From NCBI RefSeq assembly GCF_032854445.1, contig NW_027017983.1, positions 62,001-126,000 of the forward strand: 64,000 nt of DNA. The letters run 5' to 3'. Positions 1-10,435 of the stretch are shown in pieces. Within the stretch, counting starts at the first letter, position 1, and every line of letters starts with the position of its first letter. Below the pieces are notes generated by a model. The model saw nothing but the letters and a program-made list of their open reading frames with translations, searched no databases and had not been told where the DNA came from. The translations under genes and the position numbers were made by a program. Source of the stretch: Liolophura sinensis. Its lineage: Eukaryota > Mollusca > Polyplacophora > Chitonida > Chitonidae.

Positions 1-800
1 CATGACATCGCCAGCGATGCTGTCAAATGAATCATATGTAGAGTTGACTATGTAGAATCTTTGCCGAACATGAGGCAAAGTCCAACACAGTCAACCAGAA
101 TATGTTTGATGCCGTCTTGAGCATCATATCCAAGACACTAGGGAGCACTGCTCCCATCTAAGATGAAATTGTGCATTAGATGAAAATGACCAACACGACA
201 CCTTGTTAAAACGACTTGGTCTCTACGAGCCATTTCGTAAGTGTAGGCATTGTATCCAATGACAGGATGAATAGCATGTAGTTTATTATGGATCTGCAAG
301 ATCCATTCATCCTGCCAAAGGCGATGAATACATTTAAGAATATTAGACTTAATGTCGGTATACGGGAGTTTAACCCGAGGTACAGATTTATACAGGTTTA
401 TACAGGGCAACATATGATAAGGCCAGGAGTATAGCTCTGGCCTCTGCAGAAAAGATAGTAGACGAAGAGAAGTGACCCGCTGATCTAAGACAGCCCCAGC
501 CGCAACCCTGTCCCCATTCTTTGACCCGTCAGCATGTATAAATTTATAACCCATATAATCAGCCTTGGTTTCAGCAAAACCTTCCTGAATTATAAGAGGA
601 TTTGTACTTGATTTATTATATTTAAGTAGGTCAAATATTAGTTTAGGGTGTGGGAGAAGTCAGGGAGGTAACCCCGGAAAAGACACCGGAGCTATATCCT
701 CTAGCTTGATATTAGCACCCACAATATGATCTTGTCAGGACATTTATTAAATTTATCTACATATGATGGATTAAAAACACAGTCGTAGGCAGGGTTTGTT
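1..800 (-). pseudogene. LINE ORF2 C-terminus: RNase H and CCHC (copy A)
   Basis: This is the 3' end of an I-group LINE ORF2 read on the minus strand. The RNase H start is visible as a DGS motif in FIHADGSKNGDRVAAGAVLD near 500-550. The domain then has an internal deletion near 400-430: it jumps from the SWPYH segment to the LPYTDIKSNILKCIHRLW segment, so the central catalytic Asp and the VADREAK region seen in other copies are missing. The C-terminal CCHC (C-x2-C, H-x4-C) near 50-160 has a stop in it. In the family RNase H removes the RNA template during target-primed reverse transcription. This copy cannot be active. Confidence 0.85.
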
Positions 801-2190
801 GGATGAGCTTTAAGCTTTGTAACATGTTGAGGGCTCAGTTTGATACGTGTTATATAAAGAAGGCTCATTTGCCTCCACGTATAAACTTTCTACTGGTGAA
901 GTTCTAAAAGCACCAAGGCTGAGCCTCAAACCTTTATGATGAACAGGATCCAACATTTTAATGTACGACGTCTTAGCGAAACCGTAAATGATGGATCCAT
1001 AGTCCAATTTAGACTTGAGAACGATATAGGTTAAGTAAAACTGATCGGTCAGCACCCCAACCGGTGCTATACACGACCTTAATTATATCGCGAACCTTTG
1101 TACATTTAGCTTTAAGCATATTAATATGAGGTATAAAAGATAGCTTACTATTAAATATTATACCTAAAAATTTTGGTTGTCCAACAATTTTAATGTGTTC
1201 ACCACAAAAATTAAGCTCAGGGTCAAGATAAAGTTTCAGTTTATTGCAAAAATGCATACCGACGGATTTAGACGTTGAAAATCTAAAACCGTTTTCAGTT
1301 GCCCATTTCTCTATCTTACTGAGACAAAGCTGCAAGTGACGTTCGATATTATTCATATTCTTAGCTCGGTAGCGTATAAGGAAATCATCCACGTATAAAG
1401 AACCCTTTGTGCTAGATGTTAATGTTTTTTGCTAGGCTATTTATTGTTATGCTAAACAGAATTGGTGATAGAATGCTGCCCTGTGGTACACCATTTCCTG
1501 CTCATAAAAGTCAGAAAGAGTGGACCCAACCCGTACCTTAAACTGACGATCAGATAAAAAATTGTGATATAAATGAAGGTAAGCGACCTTTAAGACCCAT
1601 ATTCGCGATGTCTTTTAAAATAGCATATTTCCATGTGGTGTCGTAGGCCTTTTCAAGGTCAAAAATAGGGATACCACATGTTCGTTATTGATGAAGCCAT
1701 CGCGAATAAAGGTTTCGAATCGAACAAGGTGATCCATGGTAGATCTACCTTGCCCCAAATCACATTGAATATTACATAGTAACTTGTTGGTTTCAAGAAA
1801 CCAAACAAGTCTATCATTAATCATTCGTTCCATCCTCTTACAGACACAGCTGGTAAGAGCTATGGACGGTAATTATTTTGGATCACTATGATCTTTACCC
1901 GGTTTGGGAACCGGGATAATACACGCCTCCCTCCATGATGGTGGAAAATTACCAGTTATCCAAATATCATTAAGCAAGTCCAAGAGAGTCTCCAGTGGCT
2001 CAGATGGTAAATGGTTCAGAAACTTATAATATACGTTATCAGGACCACAAGCAGTATTGTGGCCTTTTTTAATGCAGTCCTTAAGTTCCTCTATATTAAA
2101 AGGATGATTATAATCTTCTAAATTCTTAGAGAAAAAGACAATGTGATTTTCTCCTTCTGGTTTTTAATATGTTGGAATTCTTTAGTATAA
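800..2190 (-). pseudogene. LINE ORF2 reverse transcriptase (copy A)
   Basis: Minus-strand RT domain of the same LINE copy as 1-800. In reading order the family landmarks are PVPKPGKDH near 1,890-1,910, a QGRSTMDH motif near 1,735-1,755, motif A (remnant of F-D-LEKAYDTTW) near 1,640-1,670, motif B (GxPQGSILSPTLF) near 1,450-1,490, and motif C as VDDFLIRYRAKN near 1,365-1,395. The thumb (LDPVHHKGLRLSLGAFRTSP) lies near 890-960. Frameshifts between 1,420 and 1,600 and near 1,055 break the frame, so the domain is spread over several short ORFs. Spacing is near normal and no large insertion is seen. Confidence 0.88.
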
Positions 2191-3330
2191 TTCTCAGAAG
2201 AAGATTTCTTGGAAATTGTCTCAGCTAGTTTTATTGGCAATGTCGGGTGGATTTTTTAAATGCTAAATTTTGCCTTATTATTTTTGCCCTGAAGTTTCTG
2301 AACCATGTTCCAGACCTTCCGCATGGGAGTTTTTGATGTAATGCCTGATACAAAGTTTCGCCAACAAGATCGTCTCTTGGAAAAATCGAAGAGCCTTAGC
2401 TCTAAAAAATACGAACGTGGATTAAGTTATTATTTGTAAGACATATATTAAAATTTCGCTCGGCCTTTTTGCGGTTTTTCATGGCTTTGCGACAGTCCTT
2501 ATCATACCAGGGTTTGCTTTTGGAATTTGGAGATTTTAGGAATAGTTCTATCGGCAGCTCGTAAAACAAGCTCGTTAAATTTTAATATAGGATCATTTGC
2601 TGCATTGAGAGTCTCAGGAGTGATATCAGCCTCACAGACCATCTCCAGTGCGATCAAATCTGCTTTATCGAAGGTCCACCTAGCTACACGTTCTAAAGAA
2701 TTAGAAGTGATATGCTCTAGGATAATAGGAAAATGATCACTTCCACAAAGATCGTCATACAACTTTCAAGAAAAACCAAGGAGAGAAGCGATGGATCTGT
2801 GATAGTGAGATCGATAGCAGAATAAGTGCCGTTACCAGGAGGAAAATAGGTTTTAGAACCACCAATGAAGTAACACAGTTCTTACTTAGATAAGGAAATC
2901 TTCCACTATCTTGCCCTTATTATTTATGTTATTACAGCTATTACTGGTTATAGGGAATTAAAATCTCCCATTATTATAATCGGTTTAGGGTAATTGCTCT
3001 TTTAAATTATGTAACTGAAAAGCTGACAACGAAGTGTTCGGAGGTATATACACCGAAAATAATGTGACTGTTTCAGATAATGAAACACGAACGGCCACAG
3101 CCTGAAGGCTCGGTATGGAGAGCAACAGGGCTGTGGATAATATTGTTATTTATGAATAACGAAGAGCCACCTGCAGCTCGCTCTACTACATCACAATAGG
3201 TGTTATAAAGTGAATAATTTTATCTTGTCAGAAGTCTTTAGGTGAGTTTCCTGAAGACACAGGGCAACAAGATTGAATGATTGAACCAGATGTGTTATTT
3301 CATTAAAGTTTCATAACAGTTCCTCGTTTC
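2190..3330 (-). pseudogene. LINE ORF2 AP-type endonuclease and linker (copy A)
   Basis: Minus-strand endonuclease/exonuclease/phosphatase-type domain plus the EN-RT linker. The SDHFPII motif (C-terminal catalytic His region) is clear near 2,720-2,750. The GDFN region is near 2,960 and the N-terminal SVYIPPNTSLSAFQ region near 3,010-3,060. The linker KxxMRKVWNMVQKLQGKN lies near 2,280-2,330. In the family this domain nicks the target to prime reverse transcription. Several frame breaks occur. The 5' side (about 3,320-3,335) is fused directly to the middle of a second endonuclease module. Confidence 0.83.
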
Positions 3331-3334
3331 ATAA

Positions 3335-3811
3335 GAAGTCTTTCACTTATCTTGCATTTATTATTTTATGTTATTACTGCCCCGTGGGGGGGGATGGGAA
3401 TTAAAATCTCCCATCATTATAAAAGGTTTGGCAATTGTTCTTTTGAATTTTGCAACTGGAAAGCTGACAAAAAATATTCGAAGGAATATACACTGAACAT
3501 AATGTGATTGTTTCAGATAATGAAACACGAACGGCCACAGCCTGAGCTGTGTATCCAAGGAAACAGGACAGTGAATAATATTGTTATTGATGAAGATAGA
3601 AAGCCGCCTGTTGCTTGCTCGTCTTTACTTGAGTAAGTACTCTATAATGAATAATTTTAAGAGTTATTTTATCTTTGTCTGATGTCTTTAAATGAGTTTC
3701 CTGAAGGTAAAGGACAGTAGGATTAATTAAATGATTAAACTATGTTATTTCAAAAAACATTACCTGAAGATCTCGACAAATCCACTGTATAACTGTGTGG
3801 TATACAGACAT
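3335..3811 (-). pseudogene. LINE ORF2 N-terminal endonuclease, truncated (left arm)
   Basis: Start of ORF2 on the minus strand. The ATG at 3,811-3,809 overlaps the ORF1 stop codon in a TAATG pentamer. The endonuclease runs through the Q-ETHLKTSDK segment and MGDFNSHP (GDFN motif near 3,400), then stops near 3,335 at KIVKDFL. There the sequence joins a second endonuclease start belonging to copy A, so the catalytic C-terminal half is absent here. The mirror copy at 15,964-16,440 has the same truncation, so it predates the inverted duplication. Confidence 0.82.
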
Positions 3812-4740
3812 TATGGAGGGAGGCGTATAGGAGATTTATCTTTGTTTGGACCGAGGACGACTCTTCCTTGGAGATCGGCTGTTAGATATCCCTGGTGCGG
3901 GTGATGTATCCAGCACATCCGCATCCGATGTCGATCAATGTCCTCCAACGATCCAAACTTATTCAAAGTTTGGACAGGATCCCTATTGGCCTTAGAGGGA
4001 CGCTCTGTATGGTCACTAGGTTTATTATCATTATTTTGATGTTTATTTTTGGCATTTTTATCTTTAGAGGCTTTGGGATCAGGTTTGTGAGTTTGTTCGA
4101 TACTATTTACTGGTTTTATTTTTTGTAGTCTGGGTTGAGCAAGAATTAAGCGCAGGTTGAGTAGAAAATTGCACAGCAGTAGAATTAGGTTTGTCGTTAG
4201 CAATGGGCCAAGCAAATGAAGTTTCAACAGCGATAGCTGTTACTCGTCTGACCATATTGGCAAAGGAAGTCTGCGGAGTAGTATTAGAGGGTGACACTAA
4301 TTTGCGGGCTTCCTGGTAAGAAAAATTGTTTTTGACTTTTATCTTTATTATTTGATTTTCTTTAACGAACAGTGGACAGTCCCTAGAGGAGGCCATGTGA
4401 TCCCCACCGCAATTGCAGCACTTAACTAAGCTACTGCAGTCAAAACCGTCATAACCCTCACTGCCGCACCGAAAGCAAACCAGTTTATTTTTACATTAGC
4501 CCTTACCATGACCAATCTTTTGGCAGTTGAAATAATGTGTCGGGTTAGGAATATAAATCCAACCCTATACGGGCCAATATAGATATACGACGAAAGGGAG
4601 GTAGTCTCAAAGGGCAACAGGTAATTATTTAGTTTAAGGATGTTACCAGATTCCTTCGTAGTGAAAAGTTTAAGTCTGGTGACACCCTGCGATTGCAGTT
4701 CTGTGCATATTTCCTCTTCGGATAGGTCAATTATATCTTG
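3811..4740 (-). pseudogene. LINE ORF1 (gag-like) C-terminal part, left arm
   Basis: ORF1 of the dominant LINE, ending at the TAA at 3,813-3,811. From N to C it shows the conserved segment EEICTELQSQGV near 4,690-4,735, then three zinc knuckles near 4,390-4,550. The first lacks its first Cys (YFNC-QKIG-H-GKGQ-C), the second has His replaced by Tyr (CFRCGSEGYDGFDC), and the third is intact (CCNC-GGD-H-MASSRD-C). A Thr/Asn/Lys-rich C-terminal tail follows. ORF1 proteins of this kind bind the element RNA. Frameshifts split it into three frames. Confidence 0.87.
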
Positions 4741-6230
4741 ATCCCTGTCACGTATTATTCCCTGATAGCTGTTCAGGGAATTGCGAGGGGGTGTACAAAT
4801 TGGAATGTCTTTTTACGTTACATTAACGTCAGAAGCAATAAGGCTTTCTTTAGTTCTACTCTTTATAAAGGTTACCACTCATGCGATGTTACATTATTTA
4901 TTGAATTACTTGAATTTCTCATTAATAACATCTATGTGAAATTCAGAGATACCATTTACCAACAGTGCATAAGTATTCCAATGGGTACCAGTTGTGCGCC
5001 TCATTTGGCAGACCTATATCTGTTTTCAATGATTACGACTATATGCAGAAATTACTAAAAAAGTAATATTTTTAAAGCTCGATCCTTTTCATTTACCAAG
5101 CGGTATATTGATGATCTACTGGCGTTAAAAAATCCCCATATTACTGAAGCGGTGAAGGAAATCTATCCGCCTTCATTGGATTTAAAGGAGAGAACAGATA
5201 GTCCTGATGGTACATCTTATTTGGATCTATATCTGTACAAAGACGGACAAGGTCTCCTTTCACGCCGCCTTTAAGACAAAAGGGATCATTTCAATTTTTA
5301 TATAGTAAATTATCCTTATTTAGATATCAATATACCAAAGGGTCCTGCATATGGCGTATACATATCTCGCCTTGTAGCATTTGTCAGATCTTGCGTTAAT
5401 TGTAATGACTTTAATCTGCGTCACAAGTTGCTAGTTCAAAAACTAGTTTGTCAAGGATACTCCATCAAACGCCTTCATTCTAAGTTTCTCAAATTTTACA
5501 ATGAGTATAACACTCTTGTTGGCAGGTATGGACAGAGCGTTCAGAATCTCTGGCGATCTGCATTGTGATCAACCACACAGACGGCGCTGTTCTCCATATG
5601 TACATATCTATCACGTACATGGTATTTAACAACACAGATGGCGCTGGTTGCCCAGTGTAACCGTCTATCTTGTATGTCATGTGCAATATCATACATGGCG
5701 CCTCTTGTAGCATGAGATCTTTACATATTAGCGGGAAAGACGTAATCGTCCGTTACTTTTGAATCATAATCTGATCGGTTAGGATCTGTAACGCTCGTCA
5801 TTTTCAAACTGTATCTAATACCGCTTAACCTGGGGCTAGGGGCCGTAAAGGTAGCCATGCTCATTACATCAGCATGATGCCTTTATGAACAGTTGCAATT
5901 AAAGCGCCACGGCGATACTTGTTTAGCTGTTATTTGACCTGGAACTCATTCACGGACTACGAATTTGAACTTTGACATGGAATTCATGCTTGGAATATTC
6001 ATTGTCTGCCCGGCATCATTGAAAACTGATGACCGCTTCTCTCTTGCGTGTTGCCGGCTTTATTTCTTTTTTTTTGTATAATTTCTTACATACCTTTGTC
6101 CTTGGGAGTTAGTGTTAAACGTTGTTGTGGAAATGGATCTTGCGATTATCGACTTGGAACGCCCTTTACGGACTACGAATGGTATAGGAATGTCGGACTT
6201 GACACATATTTTATTTTTTTTTTAAAGCTA
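4741..6230 (+). mobile_element. 5'-truncated RT element inserted in LINE ORF1 (left arm)
   Basis: A second, unrelated retroelement on the plus strand. It encodes the C-terminal half of a reverse transcriptase: IPMGTSCAPHLADLYLFS near 4,975-5,030, a RYIDDLLAL catalytic segment near 5,100-5,130, SYLDLYLYKD near 5,215-5,240, and a conserved tail with YPYLDINIPKGPAYGVYISRL near 5,310-5,370. There are stops after LYLFS and near 5,270. About 700 bp of conserved non-coding 3' tail follows, ending in a T/A-rich run near 6,210. It interrupts LINE ORF1 between the FRKQQ and EEICTEL segments. The family resembles metazoan RT elements whose clade I cannot assign from sequence alone. Confidence 0.78.
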
Positions 6231-6535
6231 GTAAATGTTTTCATTGTTGTTTCCGGAAACATTCAACGAGAATGTCTCCAGATCATGATTGTTTTACTTT
6301 TTCAATGTGACTACCGCGCACTGCAAAGGCCTTTTAAAACAAATGCATGAATTTTGAAGGCCCGCTTTTGTCACTCTGTTGAGAAAACCATGAAAGCCAG
6401 CCAACTGTCCTGTCCGTTATCAACCGAGTCCCATAAAACCTCTAATTTCCATTTTTGTCAGCACTTGAAATCGGCTGAGAGGAAGACCTGGTAGTTACAA
6501 TAGAGACATTAGAAGGAAGGTTTGAGGAAGACATG
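6231..6535 (-). pseudogene. LINE ORF1 N-terminus (left arm)
   Basis: N-terminal part of LINE ORF1 beginning at the ATG near 6,535-6,533 (start MSSSNLPSNVS). It continues through SSSQPISSADKNGN, a stop, and the GDILVECFRKQQ segment at about 6,240-6,290. Homologous N-termini in the other copies share a Ser-rich start and the same SGDILIE-FRKQQ block, which supports the start choice. Reading is then broken by the inserted RT element and resumes at 4,740. Confidence 0.78.
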
Positions 6536-7150
6536 GCATATAGATAATAAAAGTTCAGCCGATGTGTTCCTCACCCGTAACGGAGTGCGAACAAGGGCGA
6601 TGTCTGAACCTGGGGATATCCAGCAGGAAAGACACTAAGGACTCCACATGAAGTTTACTAAAATAGATGCCACTGATACGCATACCCAATTCCCTACCAC
6701 GAGCTGTAGAAGGTAGCCAATCAGACACGAACTACTTGACAGACCCATGAGCCCGCAAACGAACGTTAAAAAATATCATTTGTTCTGTTTTGAATGTTAT
6801 GGAGAAACTTTCGGTCCACGCAGAGGCAAAACATGACCAAGCCTATTGATCGGACCGGGCCCATCCGACCTCCCGCCTCTCTCCAAGCAAGGGCCAAAGT
6901 GACGTGTTAGGCGTGAGGGACCTCGCAAGAACAACACGCCCTCAATCACCAGGATCCCGTCCTCGGAAATTACGGGTCACAACCCACGGCAAACTGGTCG
7001 CTTCCCGGCTGTCTCTCACACAACCGAGAAGATTTGAGCCTATAATATTCACCGCGCCATCACGGGACAGCTCTAGGTTAGTCGTCTTTTACGACAAGCT
7101 TGCCTAGGGGGCCAAGGTTGTATTTTTATCACCTCGGAACTCCAAGGGGG
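6536..7150 (-). promoter_or_regulatory. LINE 5'UTR (left arm)
   Basis: About 600 bp of non-coding sequence found directly upstream of ORF1 in seven copies, so it is the LINE 5'UTR, where an internal promoter would be expected. It starts (minus sense) at the C-rich run near 7,150. It contains a perfect small hairpin, GTCGT-AAAAG-ACGAC, at 7,081-7,095. It runs through GC-rich sequence conserved between copies to the ORF1 ATG. No TATA box is evident. Confidence 0.75.
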
Positions 7151-7223
7151 GGGGGGGGGGTAATTCAAAGAGATGGAAATCATATTAAAACGAATACATA
7201 CCCGCTAACGTTTAATAAACCAT

Positions 7224-7300
7224 GAGCAACAGGACTATGGATAATATCGCTCTTCTTCAATATAATAGGTGCTACAAAGTGAATTATTTTATCTTTGTCA
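7224..7300 (-). pseudogene. LINE endonuclease fragment
   Basis: Short piece matching the minus-strand endonuclease N-terminal region (compare 3,110-3,235): a TGGATAAT-like stretch, then the ATAGGTG-TACAAAGTGAATTATTTTATC pattern with small differences. It directly abuts the inner end of the left inverted-repeat arm. From 7,300 to 7,380 nothing recognisable is seen. Confidence 0.6.
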
Positions 7301-7379
7301 GTCCTCACCGGCTGTACGTTTGGAGGTCTTCATGCAACCTTCGTATGGTCGTGGAACTCCCAAAGACAAAGGTAAGTAA

Positions 7380-8262
7380 GAAATGATACAAATAAGAAAT
7401 TAAGCCGGTAACACACAAGAGAGAAGCAGTCATCAGTTTTCAATGATGCCGGGCAGACAATGAATATTCCAAGCATGAGTTCCATGTCAAAGTTCAAATT
7501 CGTAGTCCGTGAATGAGTTCCAGGTCAAATAATAATTAAACAAGTATCTCAGTGGCGCTTTAATTGTAACTGTTCATAAAGGCATCATGCTGATGTAATG
7601 AGCATGGCTACCTTTACGATTCCTAGCCCCAGGTTAAGCGGTATTAGATACAGTTTGAAAATGACGAGCGTTCTGCACTCGCTTGACTGGGCCTAACCGA
7701 TCAGATTGTGATTTAAAAGTAACGGGCGATTGCGTCTTTCCCGCTAATACGTAAAGATTTCATGCTATAGGAGGCGCCATCGATAATGTTACACATGACA
7801 TACAAGATAGACGGTTACACGGGGCAACCAGCGCCATCTGTGTTGTTAACTACCATGTACGTGATAGATATGGTCATAGGGATAACAGCGCCGTCTATGT
7901 TGTTGATCACAATGCAGATCGCCAGAGATTCTGAACGCTCTGTCCATACCTCTCAACGTGACTGTTGTACTCATTGTAAAATTTGAGAAACTTAAAATGA
8001 AGGCGTTTAATGGAGTATCCTTGACAAACTAGTTTTTGAACTAGCAACTTGTGACGCAGATTAAAGTCATTACAATTAACGCAAGATCTGACAAATGCTA
8101 CAAGGCGAGATATGTATACACCATATGCAGGACCCTTTGGTATATTGCTATCTTAATAAGGATAATTTACAATATTATAATTGAAACTATCCCCTTTGTC
8201 GTAAAGGCAGCGTTAAAGGAGACCTTTTTCGTCTTTGTACAGATATAGATCCAAATAAGGTT
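7380..8262 (-). mobile_element. Third RT-element copy, 3' part
   Basis: Minus-strand copy of the RT element seen in both arms, diverged from them. It keeps the RT C-terminus (PYLDLYLYKDEKG near 8,220-8,260 and the KLLVQKL-like tail near 8,030-8,060). It also keeps the long 3' non-coding tail with the GATGCCGGGCAGACAATG block near 7,445. The far 3' end (the last ~120 bp present in the arms) is missing. Upstream the RT stops abruptly at a SINE-tail fragment. It has the same orientation as the right-arm copy and lies in the spacer, so it is not part of the palindrome. Confidence 0.75.
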
Positions 8263-8269
8263 TACCATC

Positions 8270-8362
8270 AGAACTATAATAATGCTGGCCGCTGTCGTAT
8301 AAGCGAAATATTCTTGAGTACAGCGTGCAATACCAATCAAATACAGTAACATAAATAAATCT
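8270..8362 (+). mobile_element. SINE-1 tail fragment
   Basis: Matches only the 3' end of the tRNA-derived SINE (compare 35,300-35,378): AATGCTGGCCGC, then GAAATATTCTTGAGTAC, then ACCAATCAAATA and a short AAATAAAT tail. The tRNA-related head and the central domain are absent. It is joined without a gap to the truncated RT element on its left and to LINE endonuclease sequence on its right. Confidence 0.75.
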
Positions 8363-9779
8363 TGGTCGGATGTCTTTAGGTGAGTTTCTGGAAGACACAG
8401 GGCAATAGGATTGAATTATTGAACAAGCTGTGTTATTTCATTCAAATTTACCTTAAGGCATTGACAATTCCACTGTATAATTTTGTCATACATCACCATT
8501 ATGGAGGGAGACGAATAAAAGACTTTTCTTTATCTTTGGACCGAGGATGACCCTTCCTTAGAGATCGGCTGGAAGATCTCCCTGGTGCAGCTAATATGTC
8601 CATCACATCGACCTCTGGTTGTGAAGGATCAACGTCCTCCAAAGATCTAAACGTATTGCAAGTTTGAATGGGATCCCTAGTGGCCTTAGACGGCTGATTT
8701 CAATGTCCACTAGGTTTACGATCGTGTTGATGAGACCCTTTTTGACCTACCCTGGATTTAGTTTTATCAGCAGGAGCAGATGTACTATTATGGTTCTTTC
8801 GTTCAGTATGGGGTTGATTTGTCTGCGAAGAACAAGACGAAGTCATAGCTTTGTTTACAGGTTTAACTAATTCTGGTACAGTTACTGTTTTAGGTTTGTC
8901 ATCAGCAGTGGGCCAAGTTATAGATGTTTGAGTGCAAACAGATATGGACACTTCTGGACTACACTGGCAAATGAAGTTTTTAGTGGAATGCTCGGGGCAG
9001 AGATCAGGCGACGTGCTTCAAGATAAGTAATGTTATTTTGCACCTTTAATATAATAATCCGTTTCTCTTTAATAAAGAAAGAATAGTCCTTAGGAGAGAC
9101 CATATCGGCTTCGCCGCAATTGAAACATTTTATTGTCTTAGTGCTGTGGAAGCCCTCATGGCCTTCTCTTGCACATCTGAAGCACACCAACTGATTTCTA
9201 CATTGGCCCTTGCAATGCCCAAAGTTTTGACATGTAAAGCATCTTGTTGGATTAGGTATGTACAGGTCCACTGGAACACTGTACGGGCCATTGTAGATCT
9301 ACTGAGGAACCGATGGGTTGTTGAACGTCAGCAAATAAGTATGAAATTTTATAATATTATCACCTTTTTTGTTGTAAATCTCTTGACTTTTACAACCCCT
9401 TGCGATTTTAATTCAGAACATATCTGTTCCTCTGTGAAGTCGGCGAAGTGTGGATCACTCCCTGACTAGAATTTAATGTTGTGTGAGAAGACACATTAAC
9501 AGAAAAATCAGCTATTTTATTTAAGGACTCTAAATTGAGTGCCTGCTTTTTACGAAACACTTCAATCAAAACATCGCCCGATCGAAGCTTTTTAACTTGC
9601 TTAACCTGTCCTGCCAATCCTTCTATACATTTATAAGCAAGAAAGGGTCTAATTTAGATGGAGGTCTTGTGTTGTTTTTTGCAGATAGGACAATAAAGAC
9701 AGGCCAATTAATCGACCCACCATCCGTGTCTAACAAAACTTCACTTTTTGGGGGTTTTTTTTCTTTTTTTTTGAGACAT
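8363..9779 (-). pseudogene. LINE ORF1 and ORF2 start (copy C)
   Basis: Minus-strand LINE piece. ORF1 starts at the ATG at 9,779-9,777 with a Lys-rich start (MSQKKKEKKPPKSE). It contains the zinc-knuckle region near 9,110-9,250: knuckle 1 intact (CFTC-QNFG-H-CKGQ-C), knuckle 2 without its last Cys, knuckle 3 without His and Cys. It ends at the TAATG junction at 8,501-8,497, where ORF2 begins; only about 130 bp of ORF2 remain. Spacing is normal but there are several frame shifts. Its ORF1 differs clearly from the arm copies, so it is another subfamily or an older insertion. Confidence 0.85.
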
Positions 9780-10435
9780 TAGGGTAAGGTTTAAGACACG
9801 CTAGATATATAAAAATTTACCCCACGTGTCCTCCACCCCCACGGAATGCCAACAAGGGCGATGCCTGAACCTGGGGATACTCAGCAGGAAAACACATCAA
9901 GGACTCCACATGAGGTATACTCCAATAGATGGCCTTAACATGCCCACCCAACTCCCCACCATGAGCACCTCTGTCTCCTACCCAGTGAAGAAGGTGGCAC
10001 ATCAAATACACACCACTCGATCGACCCACGAGCCACCGCCCCAATAGTAGTCACGCAAACGAAATTTCAGAAATAACATTTTCTCTAAGGAATAGTGTCA
10101 TGGAGAAATTTTGGGACCACGCAGAGGCAAGACGTGACCAAGCCGGTTGATCGGACCCATCCGACATCCCGTCTCTCTCCAAGCAGGGCCAAAGTGACGT
10201 GTTGGGCTTGAGGATCTCGCAAGACCAACACGCCCTCAGCCACCAGGGTCCCGTCCTCGCAGACTACGGGTCGCAATCCACGGCAAACAGGTCGCTTCCC
10301 GGTTGCCTTTCACACAACGGAGAAGATGTGAGCCTATTATATTCACCGGGCTTACCCAGGAGAGCTTACACAAGCTTGTCTAAAGGGCCGAGGTCCTGTT
10401 TTTATCTGCCCGGAAACCTTACGGAGGTGTTTTAA
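9780..10435 (-). promoter_or_regulatory. LINE 5'UTR (copy C)
   Basis: Upstream non-coding region of copy C, alignable over most of its length with the 5'UTRs at 6,536, 12,625, 19,890, 23,598 and 35,471. The small GTCGT/ACGAC hairpin has been deleted here near 10,370-10,385. It ends near 10,435, where an endonuclease fragment of another LINE abuts. Confidence 0.72.

Larger units (their letters stand above)
3040..7223. repeat. Left arm of a large inverted repeat
   Basis: This segment is nearly identical to the reverse complement of 12,550-16,740. Base i pairs with base 19,775 minus i through most of the arm. The offset shifts slightly only at homopolymer runs (the G run near 3,385, the T run near 6,210, the G run near 7,145). 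Mirror reading frames are identical or differ by one residue over 60-138 codons, which implies roughly 99% identity. The arm contains a LINE piece, an RT element inserted in it, and the LINE 5'UTR. Identity falls off outside about 3,040 (inside endonuclease sequence) and stops at 7,223. Confidence 0.93.

Noticed and set aside
5489-5713. Frames of 66-74 codons that recur at 7,786-7,986 and 14,062-14,286
   Set aside because: They are antisense to the RT element and span its conserved non-coding tail; DNA-level similarity explains their conservation.
6048-6350. A frame with a hydrophobic start, recurring near 13,464-13,727 and 46,470-46,661
   Set aside because: It lies in the RT element's 3' tail, differs in frame and end between copies, and shows no codon-level conservation beyond DNA similarity.
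6904-7107. Open frames of 67 codons mirrored at 12,667-12,870
   Set aside because: They lie in the LINE 5'UTR and read opposite to the LINE; they are conserved only because the DNA of the arms is identical.
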